Source: an uncultured Robinsoniella sp. (GTDB lineage: Bacteria > Bacillota > Clostridia > Lachnospirales > Lachnospiraceae). Taken from it: DNA of 62,815 nt. Every line of letters begins with the position of its first letter. Positions within the stretch are counted from its first letter, which is position 1. Below the pieces are notes generated by a model. That model made no database searches. It had not been told where the DNA came from and saw only the letters and a program-made list of their open reading frames with translations. The DNA lies in the NCBI GenBank assembly GCA_900540475.1, contig UQGG01000042.1:1-62815 (forward strand), given 5' to 3'. A program made the position numbers and the translations under genes. This document shows, piece after piece, positions 25,467 through 34,098 of this stretch.

Positions 25467-26648
25467 CTACTCTCCTTTTTTACTCAGAAGTTTTTTTGTA
25501 ACCACTTTTGATGCAAAGTTCAGAACAATGATAATCACAAGCAGAACAATACCAATTGCACATGCCGTAGTCAAATCATTTTCTTCTTTCATCAGGGTAT
25601 ACATTTTAATCGTTAAGGTAGCGCCGCTTGCCGAATTTCCAAAAAGGGCACCCGGAATCTGTGCAACGGTACCTGCTGTTAACAGAAGTGCTGCCGATTC
25701 TCCTACAATACGCCCGATACTGAGCAATACAGCAACCAATATTCCCGGCAGTGCATTTGGCAGAACCACCTTAGACACTGTCTGCAGCCTGGTTGCTCCC
25801 AGTCCCAAGGATGACTCCCGGTAAGTTCTGGGAATGGCTTTTAATGCCTCTTCTGTGGTTGTAATAATTGTAGGAAGCAGAATAATGCTAAGGGTCAAAG
25901 CACCTGCCAGCAGAGAATACTGCAGTCCGCATATCTTTACAAAAAATAAGGAGCCAAACAAACCGTAAATAATAGATGGTATACCTGCAAGATTTTCGAT
26001 GGCAAAATGGATGGTTCTCATCAATTTACCCGGTTTCGCATACTCAATCAGGTAAACGGCTGATAAAATTCCGATAGGCGCCGCAATCAGAAGCGATAAT
26101 CCAATCATATAAAGCGTTGTAACCAGCATCGGACGGATACCACCACCGGGTCTGACAACTTTTATCTTTAAATTGCTGTCTTTCAATCCTGCAATCTGAT
26201 TTTTCAAATCACTAACTGCTTTTTTTACAGAATCAGGGTTCTTGGGATCTGTTTCTTTTACTATAGAATCCACGCTGATACTTCCTATCTTTGAAAGTAT
26301 ATCCTGCTTTTCAACCGGATAAGCTTCTTTCTTGGGATTTAAAGCATCCCGCAGCGGAGAAGTTTTATCCATCTCACTGATATAGACTTTTTTGTCTTCG
26401 TTTATATTCAGTGTAATTCCAAGGGAGGGAATATATCCATCCTGTCCATTATCCGGCATATCGGATAAAACCTGTGACGTTACATAAGTAGTTTTGTCTT
26501 CATAGTTCCTGGTCAGGAAATTTAAATTAATTCCCGGCAGTCCCTTAATCACAATAAATCCTATGATGACAACAAGTATAAACACCGTAAATCCGGCAGA
26601 ACCATAGATCAGGCCTTTTACAATGGAATCTTTCGTTTTCCTGCTCAT
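25467..26648 (-). CDS. pstA: phosphate ABC transporter permease PstA with an enlarged external loop
   Basis: The 393-residue permease is about 100 residues longer than typical PstA. The extra sequence lies between the first membrane segment (about 15-35) and the second (about 175-195). It is hydrophilic and probably extracellular, with many K, D and N residues. The rest is standard, with the EAA-type loop TYRESSLGLGATRLQTVSKVVLPNA. The ATG overlaps pstC by four bases. Confidence 0.95.
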   Translation of the reverse strand: MSRKTKDSIVKGLIYGSAGFTVFILVVIIGFIVIKGLPGINLNFLTRNYEDKTTYVTSQVLSDMPDNGQDGYIPSLGITLNINEDKKVYISEMDKTSPLRDALNPKKEAYPVEKQDILSKIGSISVDSIVKETDPKNPDSVKKAVSDLKNQIAGLKDSNLKIKVVRPGGGIRPMLVTTLYMIGLSLLIAAPIGILSAVYLIEYAKPGKLMRTIHFAIENLAGIPSIIYGLFGSLFFVKICGLQYSLLAGALTLSIILLPTIITTTEEALKAIPRTYRESSLGLGATRLQTVSKVVLPNALPGILVAVLLSIGRIVGESAALLLTAGTVAQIPGALFGNSASGATLTIKMYTLMKEENDLTTACAIGIVLLVIIIVLNFASKVVTKKLLSKKGE

Positions 26649-27544
26649 GATTTATCACCTGCCTTGCGTGTAATTTTTAATAATGTTAAATTAACAATCA
26701 TAATAAAGATAAATAAGATAACGCCTGTTGCAAAGAGCATTTCCTGCTGTCTTCCCGATGCATAGCTCATTTCCATGGCAATATTCGTTGTAAGCGGACG
26801 CACCATGGACCAGATACTGTTTGGCAGACCCTGTGTGGGATTTCCCGCTATCATCATAACAGCCATCGTCTCACCAATTGCACGTCCGACACCCAAGACG
26901 GTAGCCGAAAGAATACCTGATTTTGCTGCCGGAAGTACTGCTTTAAAAATCGTCTGCACCTTGGATGCCCCAAGGCCAAGGGACGCTTCCCGGTAAGATT
27001 TCGGTACTGATTTTATCGCACTTTCTGATAGGGAAACAATAGTCGGTAATATCATAATTGTTAATACAATGATTACTGCCAGCAATGACTGCCCCTGCAC
27101 TTGGGGGGATATCTCCTTGATAATCGGAACAATCACACCCAGACCAAAAGCACCGTACAGAACAGAAGGAATGCCAGCAAGTAATTCAACTGCTGGCCTG
27201 ATTACCTTCACGGCGCTTTTTGGTGCTATTTCAGCGATAAAAACTGCTGTGAGGACACCAATCGGCACACCGATTACAATTGCTCCTGCTGTAGCCAGTA
27301 CAGATGCTACAATCATATAGAAGACTCCGTACACGTTTTGTCCGGGAGCCCATCTGGTTCCAGTGATGAAATCGATAAAACTGTAGCTGTCAGGACCAAA
27401 AAATGGTCGTAATCCTTTGTAAAAAACAAATATTATAATTGCTATTACCGAAATAACTCCCACCAGGGCACAGAGCAAAAAGATTCCTTCTACTACTTTT
27501 TCAAATACGTCTCTCTTTACATTTCGGTTCATATTTATACCCAT
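26645..27544 (-). CDS. pstC: phosphate ABC transporter permease PstC
   Basis: The 299-residue permease has about six membrane segments and the EAA loop SYREASLGLGASKVQTIFKAVLPAA. It pairs with PstA. The start is at 27544, or at an ATG four codons later; neither has a recognisable ribosome binding site, and a perfect hairpin (27550-27569) ends five bases upstream. Translation may therefore be limited or structure-dependent. Confidence 0.94.
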   Translation of the reverse strand: MGINMNRNVKRDVFEKVVEGIFLLCALVGVISVIAIIIFVFYKGLRPFFGPDSYSFIDFITGTRWAPGQNVYGVFYMIVASVLATAGAIVIGVPIGVLTAVFIAEIAPKSAVKVIRPAVELLAGIPSVLYGAFGLGVIVPIIKEISPQVQGQSLLAVIIVLTIMILPTIVSLSESAIKSVPKSYREASLGLGASKVQTIFKAVLPAAKSGILSATVLGVGRAIGETMAVMMIAGNPTQGLPNSIWSMVRPLTTNIAMEMSYASGRQQEMLFATGVILFIFIMIVNLTLLKITRKAGDKS

Positions 27545-27549
27545 TGCAT

Positions 27550-27569
27550 ATTACAGGCTTGCCTGTAAT
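27550..27569. promoter_or_regulatory. hairpin directly before the pstC start
   Basis: ATTACAGGC (27550-27558) and GCCTGTAAT (27561-27569) form a perfect nine-base stem with a two-base loop. On the mRNA it ends five bases before the pstC ATG, in the place where a ribosome binding site would be expected. Confidence 0.6.
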
Positions 27570-27687
27570 ACTGCCACAAATTAAAACAAGGCGAAAGAAT
27601 CACAGAGTGGCTCCCTTTCTATTTCTAATTTTCTTTCACCATTTCCACAAGATCCGCAAATTACTGCGTCTTAAACTTAAGAAGCCT

Positions 27688-27756
27688 GATGCATCTTTGT
27701 CATGCTCTTAGCAAGATGCAGGTCCCGCCCTGGGTATTCTTACCGCAAAGCGGGAC
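27688..27756. promoter_or_regulatory. pstS-pstC intercistronic hairpins
   Basis: TGCATCTT/AAGATGCA (27690-27697 with 27713-27720) and GTCCCGC/GCGGGAC (27722-27728 with 27750-27756, inner GGTA/TACC) form two stems in the 256-base pstS-pstC gap. The second has a T-run only on the plus strand. On the pst mRNA these may stabilise the pstS message or attenuate transcription, giving more binding protein than permease. Confidence 0.5.
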
Positions 27757-27800
27757 GCTTTTTATATATTAAATTTGCAGATGTGCTCCGCTCAGACCAA

Positions 27801-28748
27801 TTAGTCTACGCGGATACCGCCGTGGTTATCTACAGCCGCCTGTCCTTCTTCGGAGATGGCAAATTCTAAGAATGCTTTTCCTGCATCGGTTACTTTGTCA
27901 TCATAGTAGCAGAAAAGGAATGGTCTGCTAAGAGGATATTCTCCGGATTTTGCTAATTCAGCAGTTGGCTCAACACCTGCTACTGTAAGAGATTTAACTG
28001 TGTCATCGATGAAAGAGAAGGATACATAACCGATTGCATTTTCGTTTCCTGCAACAGCTGCCTGTACCGGACCATTTCCTTCAGATACAGATGCATTTCC
28101 GGAAAGTCCGCCTGCATCTTCCAGTTTAATTAACTCTTCAAATGCACTTCTTGTTCCTGAACTTTCTTCACGGGATACTACGAAGATATCTTCATCATTT
28201 CCGCCAACATCTTTCCAGTTTGTAATTTTACCGGAGTAGATATCTGCCAGCTGCTCTTCTGTAATGTCTTTTACTGCTTCATTTGCAGGGTTTACAATAA
28301 TTGCAATTCCGTCATATGCGAAAACTTCTGTCTTTAATGCGTCTTCTTTTTCTTCATCCTTTATTTCTCTGGATGCAGCACCAATATTGTTTGTTCCGGA
28401 TTTTGTATCGGTAATACCTGCTGAGGAACCGCTGCCTGTGTACTCGATGGTTACGTCAGGATTCTGCGCTTCAAACTCATCTTTCATATCGTTTAAGATC
28501 TTTTCTACGGAAGTAGATCCTGTAATTACTATATTTCCACTGATATCTCCTGCTGGAGCTTCGCTACCGTCTGCACTTGCTGACTCTGATGAAGCTGCTT
28601 CTGTTGTTGCTGCCTGTGTGTCACCAGCCCCTGCTTCTGTAGCTGCTGTTGTACTTGGTGAGGATTCTGTGGTTCCTGTATTGCTTCCGCAAGCAACCAG
28701 TCCTAATGTCATAATACCAACTACCGCCATTGCGATTAATTTCTTCAT
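27801..28748 (-). CDS. pstS: phosphate ABC transporter substrate-binding lipoprotein
   Basis: The 315-residue lipoprotein has a signal peptide ending in the lipobox LVACGS, a linker rich in T, S, A and E (about 25-75), and a PBP-like phosphate-binding domain. That domain includes GSTSVEKIL, TGSGSSAGITD, SREESSGTRSAFEEL and GYVSFSF. It captures phosphate outside the membrane for PstCAB. The ATG at 28748 follows GGAGG. It is the first gene of the operon, behind a PhoP-box promoter. Confidence 0.96.
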   Translation of the reverse strand: MKKLIAMAVVGIMTLGLVACGSNTGTTESSPSTTAATEAGAGDTQAATTEAASSESASADGSEAPAGDISGNIVITGSTSVEKILNDMKDEFEAQNPDVTIEYTGSGSSAGITDTKSGTNNIGAASREIKDEEKEDALKTEVFAYDGIAIIVNPANEAVKDITEEQLADIYSGKITNWKDVGGNDEDIFVVSREESSGTRSAFEELIKLEDAGGLSGNASVSEGNGPVQAAVAGNENAIGYVSFSFIDDTVKSLTVAGVEPTAELAKSGEYPLSRPFLFCYYDDKVTDAGKAFLEFAISEEGQAAVDNHGGIRVD

Positions 28749-28808
28749 AATTTTTTCCTCCAAAACTTTTCTAATTTGTCCTTACAAGAAAGTATTCTAA
28801 TAGATGCG

Positions 28809-28847
28809 TATAAAGATTATATATTGTATATGTAAAGTTTATGTAAA
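28809..28847 (-). promoter_or_regulatory. PhoP box and promoter of pstS
   Basis: On the minus strand, four hexamers repeat every 11 bases: TTTACA (28842-28847), TTTACA (28831-28836), AATATA (28820-28825) and TTTATA (28809-28814). This fits the TT(A/T/C)ACA-N5 direct-repeat box bound by Bacillus PhoP. A TATAAT at 28816-28821 overlaps the array, as expected for an activator that replaces the -35 contact. The cognate-looking phoP-phoR pair is immediately upstream. Confidence 0.7.
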
Positions 28848-28925
28848 ATCAGAAATTATACTTATAAAAACAAAAAATGCTTTTTTTTGACAGCGGTAAA
28901 ATCAGTAAAATCAAATTTTATGAAC

Positions 28926-28975
28926 AAAAAAACAGCTGTTTTATCAAGAATTTTCCTGATAAACAGCTGTTTTGT
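28926..28975 (-). terminator. terminator of the phoP-phoR operon
   Basis: A long stem (AACAGCTGTTT with AAACAGCTGTT, continuing through TATCA/TGATA) is followed by TTTTTTTG on the minus strand, just after the phoR stop. It separates phoPR from pstS. Confidence 0.82.
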
Positions 28976-28985
28976 TCTATTTAAT

Positions 28986-30647
28986 TTATAAATAAATAGT
29001 AATTTCCGTTCCCTCATCCGGCGTACTGTGGACTTCAATATATCCGCCCTGGTATTCCACCACGTGCTTTACAATCGAAAGTCCTAATCCCGTACCACCC
29101 GTCTGTTTGGAATGGCTTTTATCAATTCTGTAAAATCTTTCAAATATGCGCTCCTGGTATTTGCTGGGAATTCCGATTCCGGTATCCGAAACCTTAATTA
29201 CCGGATGCTGGTCCTCTTCATAGATGGAAATTGTTACCTTTCCTCCCTGTCTGTTATACTTAATACCATTTTCGCAAAGATTATAAATTAAATCCAGCAT
29301 CATGGCGCGGACTGCCACCAGTTTAACCGGAGAACCTTCCAGATGGAGGGTTACCAGATTCCGTTCTGCCACCGGCAGTAAGCGCTCTACAATTTCCGAT
29401 GAAATTTCGTACAGATCCACAAGCTCTTTTGTAGTCCTGGCATCTTTTTCATCCAGGCGGCTGATTTTAATAATATCCTCCACCAGAGAGATCAGACGTG
29501 CTGCCTCCTTATAGATTTTACCTGCAAACTGGGGAATATCCTGTGGCTGAACCATGCCGTTCTGCATCAGTTCTGCGTATCCGGAAATAGATGTCAGCGG
29601 CGTTTTCAATTCATGGGATACATTAGCCGAAAATTCCCGGCGCATTTTCTCGGCTTTGTATTTCTCTGTAATATCCAGGACAAACAGAACCGCACCCTGG
29701 ATGCTTCCTTCCTGGATTACCGGATTTCCAAAAAACTGAATGGTAGTTTCATCCAGCTTTAAGATCTCGCTGTGGGTTTCCCCTTTCATTGACTTTTCCA
29801 CTGTATTCTGGAGCTGCTGGCTGCGGTTGAACAGTGATATATTCTTCCCGATATAGTGCATACTGGGTGCTCCCAGTATATTTTTACAGCTCTGGTTAAT
29901 AAATACAATTCTGGATTCTTTATCCAGCAGAATTAAGCCTTCATTCATATTGGTAGTAATGGTATTAAATTTTTCCTTCTGCTCAATGAGATCAGACATC
30001 TGATCCTTAATCTGGTAATTCTGCTTTTCAATTCTGTTCAGCAGTGGAAACAGCTCGTTAAAGGAAACCTTTTGGGTTGGATGCTGCAAGTCGATGTTAT
30101 TGATATTGGAAATAATCCCATTTGCCAGCTTGGTGGCAATCAGAAAGGACCCCAGCAAGATAATCAGTGAAATAACACAGGCTGCCGGCAGAACCTTCAT
30201 AAATGTAGGAATCAGCCCGTCAATGGTTCCTGAGACCCGCAGAAAGCTTCCTGATGACAATTTTATTGCATAATAATAAGTATGCTGCCTCAGTGTGTCC
30301 GAGGTCCTTTTTGATATACCGGTTCCATTTTTATCTGCATCTATAATCTCCGGGCGTTCCAGGTGGTTTTCCATCTTGCTGGCATCTGCCTGGCTGTCGT
30401 ATATAACCTTGCCGTCCGGGTCGATATAGGTAATTCTGGAAGGTGTCTGTGCCTCAATATCATCCAAAAAAGAAACAGGGTCCGCCAGGCCTTCATAGGC
30501 CTTGGCAATGTACACTGCTTCTGTCTTTAATTCGTTTTTTAATTGCTGCTGCATATTATAATTAAAGAACAATACAAATGCAGCCGTTATGAAAATTACA
30601 GTTAAAATCCCCAGTCCGAAAACATTTTTATAGATTTTCTTTTTCAT
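28986..30647 (-). CDS. phoR: PhoR-type sensor histidine kinase
   Basis: The 553-residue kinase has a membrane segment at about 12-30 and an external sensor region (about 31-150). A second membrane segment (about 152-174), a PAS domain (about 230-330), a HisKA domain with the phosphorylated His345 in FSANVSHELKTPLTS, and an HATPase domain (NLCENGIKYN, VSDTGIGIP, GTGLGLSIV) follow. It should phosphorylate the adjacent response regulator when phosphate is limiting, with PhoU and Pst as inputs. It overlaps phoP by four bases. Confidence 0.92.
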   Translation of the reverse strand: MKKKIYKNVFGLGILTVIFITAAFVLFFNYNMQQQLKNELKTEAVYIAKAYEGLADPVSFLDDIEAQTPSRITYIDPDGKVIYDSQADASKMENHLERPEIIDADKNGTGISKRTSDTLRQHTYYYAIKLSSGSFLRVSGTIDGLIPTFMKVLPAACVISLIILLGSFLIATKLANGIISNINNIDLQHPTQKVSFNELFPLLNRIEKQNYQIKDQMSDLIEQKEKFNTITTNMNEGLILLDKESRIVFINQSCKNILGAPSMHYIGKNISLFNRSQQLQNTVEKSMKGETHSEILKLDETTIQFFGNPVIQEGSIQGAVLFVLDITEKYKAEKMRREFSANVSHELKTPLTSISGYAELMQNGMVQPQDIPQFAGKIYKEAARLISLVEDIIKISRLDEKDARTTKELVDLYEISSEIVERLLPVAERNLVTLHLEGSPVKLVAVRAMMLDLIYNLCENGIKYNRQGGKVTISIYEEDQHPVIKVSDTGIGIPSKYQERIFERFYRIDKSHSKQTGGTGLGLSIVKHVVEYQGGYIEVHSTPDEGTEITIYL

Positions 30648-31327
30648 TCTTTGTTTCCCATTTTATAACCTACCCCGCGGACGGTTTCTATCATATTGCC
30701 GCTGGAACCTAATTTCTGCCTCAGCGATCCGATATGAACATCAACGGTTCGGCTTTCCCCTTCGTAATCATAATTCCAGATTACTTCCAGTATTTTATCC
30801 CGGGAGAGTACGATTCCCTGGTTTTTCATCAAATACGTAAGAAGTTCAAATTCTTTATAGGTCAGGACCACTTCTTTGCCGCTGACCGTTACTTCATGCT
30901 TCTGGATATCCAGACGAATATCACCCAGCACCATCATATCGGTGGAAATACTCTTCTGACTTCTGCGCAGAACTGCTTTGATTCTGGAAATCAGTTCCAT
31001 AACACCAAAGGGCTTTGTTACATAGTCATCCGCCCCTACGTCCAGTCCCTTGACCTTATCGTATTCCGTAGATTTCGCTGTCAGCATAATGACCGGGATA
31101 TCCTTATATTCGTTTTTACCGCGCAGTTTTTTCAGAATGCTGATGCCGTCTTCATCCGGCAGCATGATATCTAACAAAATCAAATCCGGATTTCCTTCCT
31201 TCAGGCCTTTGTAAAACTCTGCAGCATTTTCAAAACCAATGGCTTCGTACCCGGATGTTTTCAGGGCATACGCAACCAACTCTCTGATATTCATATCATC
31301 TTCTACACAATAAATCATCTGACTCAT
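30644..31327 (-). CDS. phoP: PhoP/PhoB-type response regulator
   Basis: The 227-residue OmpR-family regulator has a receiver domain (acidic VEDD, phospho-acceptor Asp53 in LLDIMLPDEDG, and KPFG) and a C-terminal winged helix (SRTVDVHIGSLRQKLG). It is the likely ligand of the 11-bp-spaced repeats before pstS. It is translated with phoR; GGAGG lies about 15 bases upstream of the start. Confidence 0.93.
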   Translation of the reverse strand: MSQMIYCVEDDMNIRELVAYALKTSGYEAIGFENAAEFYKGLKEGNPDLILLDIMLPDEDGISILKKLRGKNEYKDIPVIMLTAKSTEYDKVKGLDVGADDYVTKPFGVMELISRIKAVLRRSQKSISTDMMVLGDIRLDIQKHEVTVSGKEVVLTYKEFELLTYLMKNQGIVLSRDKILEVIWNYDYEGESRTVDVHIGSLRQKLGSSGNMIETVRGVGYKMGNKE

Positions 31328-31397
31328 AAACTTATCAAAACCTCCAAATGTCTGTTTACAGGCTCTTATACTGATCTGCTGTCGTTTACAGCGTGTT

Positions 31398-33074
31398 TTA
31401 ATGTTCGTTCATTACGTACCCGGCAAGATTATAGGCATGGTCTGAAATTCTTTCCAGGTTGCTGATAATATCCAGGAAGATCACGCCGTTCGTAGGGTTA
31501 CACAACTGCTTGGAAAGCCGTTCGATATGGGTTTCACGCAGCTCTTCTTCCATATTGTCGACCATATCTTCATAGGTTACTACTTTCGTTGCGGCCTCAA
31601 TACTCTCCTCTTCCCTTGCCTTCATGGCATAAACAAAAGAATTGGTAACCAGTTCCATGATCTCGCTCAATTCTTTTCCAGCTTCCTCGGAAAACTGAAT
31701 GTCCTCCTTGGCTTTGTTTTCCGCCAGTTCTGCAATATTTTCTGTATGATCTCCCACACGTTCAATATCGCTTACGGAATAAAACAGATTGTTTATGATG
31801 GTATGCTGGTCTTCATTTAATGAAAGATTGCTGATTTTTACCAGATATTCGGTAATCATCTTTTCCATGCTGTTAATGGTTTTTTCCGTTTTATAAACCC
31901 CTTCTATTTTTTCCTTATCATTATGAAGTACTGCATCAAATGCGTTCTGCATATTTGCCTGGGCAATTCTTCCCATATGAACAACTTCCAGAATCGCATT
32001 CTCAACTGCAAAAGAAGGCGTTTCTAAAATACGGTCATCTAAATGACGCAGTGTGATTACTTCGTCTGATTCGCTTCCTTCCAGAACTTCGCCGCCCTTA
32101 TCCGAAACAATAAGACCGGACAGCTGTACCAGTTTATTTGCAAACGGGAACAGTATAATCGTACAGATAATATTAAACACCGTATGGAAAATAGATATTC
32201 CCACACTTCCGATTCCAGCCGCAGCAAATACCGGATTCAGCTGGAAGATTCCAAACATCGCCGCTCCGAATATTACCGCTCCAATCATATTAAAGGATAA
32301 ATGGATTACCGCTGCCCGCTTCGCATTTCTGGGTGCTCCGATACTGGATAAAAGTGCTGTAAAACAAGAACCTATATTGGAACCAAGGCTTATGTAAATT
32401 GCTGAGCTTGCTGTAACAACGCCGCCGGTAGCCGCCAGTGTCTGAAGAATACCAACAGAGGCTGAAGAACTCTGCATGATTCCGGTAACCAAGGCTCCGA
32501 TTGCAATTCCAAGGAAAGGATTGCTGCCAAACAATGCAAATGCCTTTGTGAAGATAGGCAGCTCTGTATAGGAAGAAGCAGCATTTTTCATAAAATCAAG
32601 ACCAATGAACAATAATCCAAGACCGATAATGATTTCACCAATTGTTTTCTTTTTCTGCTTTTTGGAAAACATAATAAAAAATGCTCCAATACCCACTAAA
32701 AGGGGCGCATAAAGTGATGGTGAAACAGCTTTGAAACTATCCCCAAGCTGACCTAACGATACGATCCAGGATGTGATACAGGTACCAATATTCGCACCCA
32801 TGATTACGCCTACAGCCTGTCCCAGATTCATTATGCCTGCATTTACAAATCCAACCACCATTACGGTAGTTGCACCACTGCTTTGAATAATTGCTGTGAT
32901 CAAGGCACCCACCAGAATTGCCATAACCCGGTTGTTCGTCAGAACTCCCAGCAGCTCCCTCATTTTGTTGCCGGTTGATTTCTGGATTCCATCCGACATG
33001 CTGTGCATACCGTAAAGGAACATACCAAGGCCTCCGCAAAACATAAACAAATTCTGTACGTCATTAATTGACAT
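31398..33074 (-). CDS. second Na+/phosphate cotransporter with PhoU-like domain
   Basis: This 558-residue paralog of the 219-1859 protein has the same layout: two Na/Pi repeats and a C-terminal PhoU-like domain with ERVGDHTENIAE and ERISDHAYNLAGY. The first core motif is altered to QSSGATTV, while the second keeps QSSSASVG. AGGAGG lies before the ATG. It lies upstream of phoP on the same strand, 70 bases away, so it may be part of the Pho response. A strong promoter was not resolved. Confidence 0.93.
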   Translation of the reverse strand: MSINDVQNLFMFCGGLGMFLYGMHSMSDGIQKSTGNKMRELLGVLTNNRVMAILVGALITAIIQSSGATTVMVVGFVNAGIMNLGQAVGVIMGANIGTCITSWIVSLGQLGDSFKAVSPSLYAPLLVGIGAFFIMFSKKQKKKTIGEIIIGLGLLFIGLDFMKNAASSYTELPIFTKAFALFGSNPFLGIAIGALVTGIMQSSSASVGILQTLAATGGVVTASSAIYISLGSNIGSCFTALLSSIGAPRNAKRAAVIHLSFNMIGAVIFGAAMFGIFQLNPVFAAAGIGSVGISIFHTVFNIICTIILFPFANKLVQLSGLIVSDKGGEVLEGSESDEVITLRHLDDRILETPSFAVENAILEVVHMGRIAQANMQNAFDAVLHNDKEKIEGVYKTEKTINSMEKMITEYLVKISNLSLNEDQHTIINNLFYSVSDIERVGDHTENIAELAENKAKEDIQFSEEAGKELSEIMELVTNSFVYAMKAREEESIEAATKVVTYEDMVDNMEEELRETHIERLSKQLCNPTNGVIFLDIISNLERISDHAYNLAGYVMNEH

Positions 33075-33126
33075 CTGATAATCCTCCTAATTAAACCAAA
33101 TCTTTTTCATAATTATAGAAATTCAC

Positions 33127-33154
33127 AAAAAAATAGGGATGCTGCTACACCCCT
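33127..33154 (-). terminator. terminator of mgsA
   Basis: On the minus strand, AGGGGTG pairs with CATCCCT around a six-base loop (33135-33154, one G-T pair) and is followed by ATTTTTTTG. Confidence 0.75.
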
Positions 33155-33164
33155 CTCTTAGATT

Positions 33165-33557
33165 TTATATCTGTAATCTCCATTCAAGATCACCATGAGC
33201 TAATCCAAGAATTAAAGATTCCGCAGTTGCAATATTGGTTGCAATTGGGATATTATATTTATCACAACATTTTGATATTGTATAAATATCCGGCTCTTTA
33301 GGATCTACCATCGCCGGGTTGTAGAAAAAGATTACCATATCCAAGCCATTTCTCTCAAGCATCTCTGTAAACTGCTTATCTCCTCCCACACTTCCGGGGA
33401 GAAATTTGTGGACGCGGAGATTTGTTACATCTTCCACACGGCGTCCCGTAATTCCTGTCGCATAAATTTCATGTTTGCTAAGTATATGCTTATATGCAAG
33501 ACAAAAATCTTCAATTAAACTTTTTTTACTGTTATGTGCAATAATACCGATATTCAT
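33165..33557 (-). CDS. mgsA: methylglyoxal synthase
   Basis: The 130-residue enzyme converts dihydroxyacetone phosphate to methylglyoxal and phosphate. The N-terminal IGIIAHNSKK, YATGITGRRVED, the phosphate-binding GSVGGD with catalytic Asp60, DMVIFFYNP and IPIATNIATAE match the family. Methylglyoxal synthases are inhibited by phosphate (family knowledge), so its position next to the phosphate genes may be meaningful. It is monocistronic, with AAGGATGG before the ATG and its own terminator. Confidence 0.95.
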   Translation of the reverse strand: MNIGIIAHNSKKSLIEDFCLAYKHILSKHEIYATGITGRRVEDVTNLRVHKFLPGSVGGDKQFTEMLERNGLDMVIFFYNPAMVDPKEPDIYTISKCCDKYNIPIATNIATAESLILGLAHGDLEWRLQI

Positions 33558-33752
33558 CTAACCATCCTTTTTTCTCTTCTTTCTACCGATTATAACATAT
33601 AAATAGGGAAAATGGAAAATGTTTTTTTGTTTTTATCTAAATTTGTAAAAAATTGCAAAAATTTCCAGTTTAGAATTCTGATTAATTCATATACTAGGAA
33701 GGCAATAACAAATTGCAAATAAAAAAAAACAGACAGAAAAAAAGGAGGGGTT

Positions 33753-34010
33753 ATGATGTCAAACAGATCATCTAACACAGCAGCAGTACCAGAAGCAAAA
33801 GGAGCTTTAGACCGTTTCAAATTTGAGGTAGCTAACGAATTAGGAGTTCCGTTAACAGATGGTTACAATGGTAACTTAACTTCCAAACAGAATGGTAGCG
33901 TTGGTGGCTATATGGTTAAGAAAATGATCGAAGCTCAGGAAAGACAGATGTCCGGCGGAGCAAGCATGCCAGCAGGTAACATGTCAGCAGGAAGTACTTC
34001 TCAGTACTAA
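33753..34010 (+). CDS. alpha/beta-type small acid-soluble spore protein
   Basis: The 85-residue (84 from the second ATG) protein binds and protects DNA in the dormant spore. The core FEVANELGVPLTDGYNGNLT and QNGSVGGYMVKKMIE is the classic alpha/beta SASP signature, and the GPR protease site region (FKFEVA) is present. The tail is G/S/M-rich. AAGGAGGGG precedes the tandem ATGs. A forespore sigma-G promoter is expected; the upstream TATACTA (33690-33696) is a possible -10, but no matching -35 is clear. Confidence 0.95.
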   Translation: MMSNRSSNTAAVPEAKGALDRFKFEVANELGVPLTDGYNGNLTSKQNGSVGGYMVKKMIEAQERQMSGGASMPAGNMSAGSTSQY

Positions 34011-34040
34011 TTTCAAAAACGAATTCTTTCGTATTTGACA

Positions 34041-34082
34041 AAGAAAGGGCCCAGATAATTTTATCTGGGCTTCTTTCTTTTT
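34041..34082 (+). terminator. SASP gene terminator, probably bidirectional
   Basis: GCCCAGATAA (34049-34058) pairs perfectly with TTATCTGGGC (34061-34070). Outer GAAAG/CTTTC pairs and T-rich sequence lie on the plus strand. The hairpin lies between convergent genes and may serve both. Confidence 0.85.
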
Positions 34083-34098
34083 GTAATTTCGCTTTTAT

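Noticed and set aside
31350..31397. Further AGAGCGTGTTT-family element between phoP and the second Na/Pi symporter
   Set aside because: GGCTCT and AGCGTGTTT fragments are present but face outward and lack paired ends, so membership cannot be supported.
33688..33696. Sigma-G promoter for the SASP gene (TATACTA/CATATACTA)
   Set aside because: The -10-like bases are plausible, but no GNATR-type -35 was found at the right distance, so it was not listed as a feature.
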